This document shows, piece after piece, positions 58,583-64,000 of a stretch of DNA of 64,000 nt. The notes beneath the pieces are model-generated. The model saw only the letters and a list, made by a program, of their open reading frames with translations. It had not been told where the DNA came from and did not search any database. The stretch covers positions 19,492,501 to 19,556,500 of the forward strand of contig OX327684.1 of assembly GCA_946807835.1 (NCBI GenBank), given 5' to 3'. The translations under genes were made by a program, and so were the position numbers. This DNA is from Ailanthus altissimus (lineage: Eukaryota; Streptophyta; Magnoliopsida; Sapindales; Simaroubaceae). Position 1 is the first letter of the stretch. Each line of letters starts with the position of its first letter.

Positions 58583-59414
58583 TTTAATTAAAATGAGTTT
58601 TAATTAAATAAACTTTTATTTAATAACATGGGTTACTATAGTACAACCCTCGGCTTTTAGTGGAATAGCCTGAGGTTAATTTAGAAGAGTTAGTGTAGTA
58701 TGAGATAATAAAAACTATGCCTTTTAAGTTAGAGTTAGGAAGCCCATGGGTCTTGTAGTTTATTTACTAGCTCAAATCCTAATCAAATTCTAATTTCACA
58801 AATAACAATAACCATAACCAGAAAAAATTCTTTTTACGTATTCTTAAGTGAAAAAAAAATTGGTTAATATCATTCACTCAGATTTGGGTATTAGTGATTT
58901 TAGAGATTAAGGAGAGATTCACGTGTCCACACGCGTTGAGTTTGAAGATTGGAGATAATAAAGAAGATTGCAGCCAATCAATTCAAGATCTGTCATAGCA
59001 AAAAATTGAGGTAATCTCATATCCCTATACTTGTAATTATGAACAAGAAAATCCGACTTCCGCTGCATTTATTTTATTAAACAATTTTTTTATTTACTAT
59101 TAACATCTGTAAAACAAACTATTGGCTCGAGAAATAAATAATTATTATAATTCTATTATAACAAACTCCATACTGGCAATCCTTGTAGTATCTTTAAGAA
59201 CCATTGAAATAGTGCCAAATCATTCATTCTTTAACTCAACATAGCACCATAGCTAAATAATAGAATTAATCATCTTCAGCTTAGTTCAGTAGATAACCAT
59301 CAGTTTCCAGCTTATTAGCTAATAAATACAGTTTCATCTTAGCAATCTAGCTAATTACTCAACTCAGCTTTATAAGCTAAACTACTCTTAATATCACCTC
59401 TCAAGTTAAGGGTC
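58583..59414. other. AT-rich DNA, possible LTR of the adjacent copia relic
   Basis: On the minus strand a CTTGAGAGG polypurine-like run ends near 59,399 and is followed by TGATATTAAGAG, as expected at the start of a 3' LTR. Its other end was not found. Confidence 0.4.
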
Positions 59415-59652
59415 GAGCAGTGACCTGAAGCTTGTTTTCGAGAGTAACAAATCTATCATGATTCAAGGCCTAAATGAATATATCTGCTAATTGGTCTTGA
59501 CCAGGAACAAACCTAACTTCCAATTCATGAGCAACAATCTTATCCCTTATAAAATACACATCAAGCTTAATGTACTTGGTTCTTACATGAAAAATTGGGT
59601 TGAGTGCTAAGGATTTTGCACTCTGATTATCACACCAAAGGATTGTTGGGTG
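59415..59652 (-). pseudogene. Copia RNase H fragment (third copia element)
   Basis: The minus strand reads TILWCDNQSAKSLALNPIFH, then HVRTKYIKLDVYFIRDKI and LEVRFVPGQDQLADIF, the C-terminal RNase H region of a Ty1-copia pol, ending in a stop and the polypurine-like CTTGAGAGG. It is cut at 59,652 by the insertion of LTR D. Upstream pol is not in the window. Confidence 0.8.
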
Positions 59653-61840
59653 TGTTGGGGTACAAATTAGCTAGGGTGCTTGCATGTTGGTTGTGTTCAT
59701 CATACAAATAATATATATATCTCATACATACATGTGCACAGTGGAAGATTAAATACAATGAACACTTAAATAACATTTCCTTAAACTGAAATTTCGAAAT
59801 TGAGAAATATCATCAATGAAGCCTTTGGATTAATTTTCTTTGAAGTCCACCATGAAATGAATCTTTGATCAATCCTAGCAATCAACAAGGGTGAGTTTGA
59901 TTGTCTAGAATGGCAGCATCTTAATCCAGCATATATGTTTAACTCTTAAACATGATTCAAAGTTAAACTATTTAACTTAATTAAATTTGTTTTTGCTTTT
60001 ATTCAACTCTTGAATAAATAAAACAAATCTTGTTTTTAGTTATTACATTTAGTAACCATTTATCTAATTTGTTTTGTTGTTCTAACACTTAAAACACAAA
60101 ACAAACAATTTCAATTTCTCAAATTGAATTGACTCCCAAAATGCAAAACCTAAAAAATAAAACAATTTCAAAAACTTAATGATTTTCAATTTCATTTCAC
60201 TTTATATATTAATGCATAAATTCTAAACTAATTTGAATTTCATTTGCATTTCATTTGACTTAACCTAACCATAGTTAACATTTAACCATAGTTAGATTAT
60301 TTTAACTTAACCTTTAAGTTAATAAATATTTAATTAATTTAACCATAGTTAACTAACTTAACCATGGTTAGGTTAACCTTTACTTAACCTTTAAGTAAGG
60401 TTAACTTAACTTAACCATTTGGTTAACTTTTAACCTTAGTTAAGTTAAATCATTTATTTAACAATTAAATAAATAAAATATTTATTTTAATTATTTAACA
60501 ATTAAATAATCATAAAGTGAAATTACTTTTATATCCTTACTAGGTTACCAAGTTAACCTAAAGTAGGTCCCACCATTTAACCATATACTTTAGTTAACGT
60601 AACCTTAGTAATTGCTGAATTATACTGTATTGAACAATTCAATATGGTACACTGCCCAAGTGCTTAAAGAGTACATTTCATATTGGGACTCTCTAGGTCC
60701 ACACCCGATTTGTCAAATGGAACTATTCCATTAATCCGTAATCGATGCCCCACGCACACGTTACGAATATTACAAATCAGCGCGTCAGACCATACAAGTT
60801 GAGGTCATAACGTATACGTATAATCCTTCCATCATTTATATCTTGGATGTGCAGGGATATAAATCAGCACCGTCAAATCCCCATTTGTTCATCCATAAAC
60901 TTATCTCCAGATTCGTATCTCGATAAACAATATACGCAAACACTTTTGCTATATTGTTTAACCCTGTGGGAAACTCTTTCCCCGGGTTTATACTTGTGGC
61001 CACAAGACTTTATGAAATACAATCTCGGAGCATCGGATATACAACTTACCTACGTAAGCTGACGGATCCCGTATCTACCCACACCGGACTCCATGAGCAT
61101 CAGACCATACCCAGTGACACATAGCGGTCAGACCATGAAAGGTCTCTGACATATGTGGAACCAAAGCATGATGGATCACTCACAAGACCACCGTGGCGCT
61201 CAAGTTAAAGGACCACGATTACTACTCAACTCGAGAGGACATTCCTTTGACGGTTTCATAGGATATCTATTGGGGTCCTCATGAGTCTGTTCAGTATCCA
61301 GTCCTGACTGGATACCCGCATGCCTATACAAGCTCTAAGCTCATGGTCAGCTAAGAACAACCATCTGAACTAGTCAGATATAGACATACACTAATCTATA
61401 TATTGTGAATTCATCGATAGACCCGCATTGGTGATCATAGATCAGGAACATTATATTTGAGACATACTTACATAATGATATTTCTTAGCTCCTATTGCAA
61501 CTCTTTGCAACTATATCATTACAAGTATACTCTCAGGTCTTTGTCCCATTATAGACAAGGTTCTAACTATTTAAACCTCGCTGACTCTTATAAACTGATA
61601 ACTATTAACAGTGCTAATTCTTAGCATTTATAACTCTCAGCTTTGATAACTATTAGTTCTGGTCTAAAGTCCTTTAAACCAGATCTGAACTATTTCAGAT
61701 CAAACAATGTCTGTAATGTTTCAAGCATTTTACCATGTTAATATGATATTAACAATCTTTATTCGAAATGTTTATTGTATAAATATTAATAATTAATATT
61801 CATACAATATTGGAATGGCACGTGAGCACCAGCTCTAACA
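59653..61840 (-). mobile_element. LTR D (3' LTR) of the second copia family
   Basis: Plus-strand ends TGTTGGGGTACA and GCTCTAACA give TG...CA termini; sense is minus (TGTTAGAGCTGG start). On the minus strand the polypurine tract AAGTGGGAG lies just before it, and copia pol fragments lie to its right, so it is a 3' LTR. It is homologous to 38,199-40,466 end to end. The AT-rich 60,270-60,450 part is filled with TTAACC/GGTTAA palindromic motifs. Confidence 0.8.
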
Positions 61841-64000
61841 AACTCCCACTTGCTTCAGTGCTATACGTACTAGTATCTCATACCAATACACTCCACGTGT
61901 TTCTCAAACACTATAGGATTTTAGGCTTAGGGGGCTTCTTGGCTTGAGCAATTACCGTTATTTTGCAATATAGTGGGATAGGATCCACTGAGCTTGGAAC
62001 TTTTCAAAGCTCTGCAATTAATTGGAATATCCATAGTACGTCTCTTGCTGGTTTCTCAAGCAGCAACACATTCTACCTCCAAGGTAGAATTAACTATGAA
62101 CATTTACTAACACTCATTTAACTAGCTCCGGTACTGATAAAGAGAAACACATAACTAGATGTAGACTTTCTACCATCCTTATCAGACGAAAGTTTGAATA
62201 TGTGCATCCTTTCCTTTTGTAAGAAATGTTTCTCCATATTATATATACTTATCCTCTATACTTCTCAAGTATATTTCAGATATGTTTCACAACTATTTAA
62301 TGGTCGTGATCTGGATTTAATAGATACTAGCTTGTAATACTTACAACCATTTAAATCCAGATTTCGTACATAATACGGTATACATTAATCTATTTCTAGT
62401 TAATGCATTTGAGACGTTAGACACTCTAACTCTCTCATCTTCTTCCCGAGGACACTTCCTCTAAGAAAGATGATTGCCATGTCTAAAAAAGACTTTAACT
62501 GTCTCACAGTCAATTAAGTTGTACCTTTTCATGGACTTAGTCTATGTACGATGATTGAGAGAGTCTTATTAGCTCCTTAGCTATATCTCTATAAAGTTTT
62601 ATACCTAGTATACATGAAGTCTCTCTTGAATCTTGTATGAAGAAGTTCTTTACACAGATAACACTTATCTGATTTACTTGCTATATAGCAACATTGTTTC
62701 CAATATTGAGTATATATTTTCCACTTTAGAGAACTAAAAAGATAATTATACTCCCACCACCCTTTCTGAACACACACGCTTCCTCTTTATTCTTGATAAA
62801 ATCAGACTTTTTGATTTTAACATATAAACAAAGATTCTAGCTTCAGAAAAAACTGCTCAAGTCTATAAATGGACTTCCTCAGTTTGCACATTATATTAGA
62901 AGTTAGGCTTGGATGCAAAAACATTAAGTTATTCTCTGCGTATCTCTTACTCGAGATATACTTCCCAGAACAGCTTATTTACATCCATTAGCCAGTCCCA
63001 TAATCATAATATACAACAATAGCCAACAAGATCCAAATTGACTTTGGTATGGTTACTGATGAAAAAGGTTTCCTCATTACTGATCCTAGATCTCTGAGTG
63101 TAACCTTTCAACATCAGTCAGGCTATGAAGGACTATTCCTTCAATTAGAGCCTACACTGCTTCCACTGCGTAAACTGATTTACTGCTGATAGAAACAATT
63201 TCTACAGGAAGCACAACTAAGTCCTAGACTTAATTGTCATACTTAGAGTCAAATTCAAATTTGATGGTATCTTGTCATCAACAAAATCTAAATTGACTTT
63301 AGCATGGTTACTGATGAAAAAGGTTTCCTCATTATTGATCCTAGATCTCTGAGTGTAACCTTTCAACATCAGTCAGGCTATGAAGGACTATTCCTTCAAT
63401 TAGGGCCTACACTGCTTCCACTGCGTAAACTGATTTACTGCTGATAGAAACAATTTCTACAGGAAGCACAACTAAGTCCTAGACTTAATTGTCATACTTA
63501 GAGTCAAATTTAAATTTGATGGTATCTTGTCATCAACAAAATCCAAATTGACTTTAGCATGGTTACTGATGAAAAAGGTTTCCTCATTATTGATCCTAGA
63601 TCTTTGAGTGTAACCTTTCAACATCAGTCAGGCCATGAAGGACTATTCCTTCAGATAGGGCCTACACTGCTTCCACTGCATAAACTGATTTACTGCAAAT
63701 AGAAACAGTTTCTACAGGAAGCACAATTAAGTCCTAGACTTAATTGTCATACTTAGAGTCAAATTTGAATTTTATGGTATCTAGTCATTTTTTCGAATCG
63801 ATGTCAAACATCGTCTCTTCATAAGTTAAAGGATCCTTTTTTTCAACTAAGAAAACATCAAGGGCACCTTCAAGTATCAAACATACCTAAATGATGGCCT
63901 TGATATCTTTTTGGACCTATGAACTTAGTGTGTTAAAGGTATTTCACTCATTTAAAATTAAAATTCCATCGTTGGTTCATCTATATTTAAATTGACTTCA
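61841..64000 (-). pseudogene. Copia pol (RT to RNase H) of the D element, broken
   Basis: Read on the minus strand from the right edge: DPLTYEETMFDIDSKK (start of the reverse transcriptase region), then DSKYDN, a remnant of the region around the MDVKTAFLN motif near 62,990, a segment HLSSRKCPREEDERVRVS with SLMYAMLC-like text (NRLMYTVLCTK) near 62,420, and C-terminal RNase H remnants up to the polypurine tract at 61,850. Stops and shifts are frequent. The element extends beyond the window, so its 5' LTR is not visible. Confidence 0.75.
63038..63790. repeat. 255-bp tandem triplication inside copia pol
   Basis: Three copies begin at ATTGACTTTGGTATGG (63,038), ATTGACTTTAGCATGG (63,292) and ATTGACTTTAGCATGG (63,547), periods 254 and 255 bp. 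They are nearly identical, the first and third carrying a few private changes. The unit covers the N-terminal reverse transcriptase region, so this is a local duplication within one element, younger than the stops around it. Confidence 0.9.

Noticed and set aside
60270..60450. TTAACC/GGTTAA-rich segment as a regulatory cluster
   Set aside because: It lies within the 2.2-kb LTR D and looks like low-complexity palindromic drift, with no gene nearby that it could plausibly regulate.

Overview
The window is plant nuclear DNA, most likely from a eudicot. It is AT-rich, its genes are split by GT-AG introns, and it is full of Ty1-copia, LINE and hAT-type elements. The recognisable host genes are plant families: GH17 glucanase, Myb/SANT-like LIMYB-type protein, At2g39920-type HAD phosphatase and a lipin fragment. 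No bacterial-type operons, tRNA, rRNA or CRISPR arrays were seen. The species cannot be named from sequence alone.

Layout. Bases 1-15,000 are repeat-rich and contain an LTR fragment, decayed LTR-like repeats, three copies of a roughly 350-bp dispersed repeat, two adjacent tandem arrays (10.17-11.42 kb) and a stop-riddled lipin N-terminal pseudogene (6.79-7.16 kb). Bases 15,500-22,000 hold the most unusual content: a minus-strand two-exon gene for an extremely cysteine-rich protein of 12-residue repeats, and a frameshifted paralogue 5 kb away with the same intron position. A 2.3-kb hAT-like element lies between them, and a fragment of the same duplication lies near 2 kb. Bases 22,000-33,200 contain an LTR-like block, two long-terminal-inverted-repeat elements, a small hAT element with perfect 8-bp target duplications and a 5'-truncated LINE.

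Bases 33,300-47,030 are a nested transposon stack. A decayed plus-strand LINE is split first by a 9.6-kb Ty1-copia element (LTRs with AGA...TCT ends, TTACC target duplication) and again by a 1.5-kb poly(A) retroelement with a 13-bp target duplication. The copia element itself carries two oppositely oriented 2.1-2.3-kb LTRs of another copia family inside its gag.

Bases 47,000-58,000 are the gene island: a GH17 glucanase-like gene whose start codon is broken by one extra T and whose acid/base Glu position is Asp; a three-exon gene with two Myb/SANT-like domains, an inferred 5'UTR intron and a uORF; and, convergently, a four-exon membrane-anchored HAD-IIIB phosphatase-like gene with an in-frame TAG 35 codons before the end of the family-like reading frame. 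Bases 58,000-64,000 return to copia elements, including a 2.2-kb LTR and a pol region with a 255-bp segment in three tandem copies.

The genes do not form a pathway. The candidate novel system is the Cys-rich 12-residue-repeat family with its conserved two-exon layout and second, unrelated 12-residue repeat in the 3' exon.
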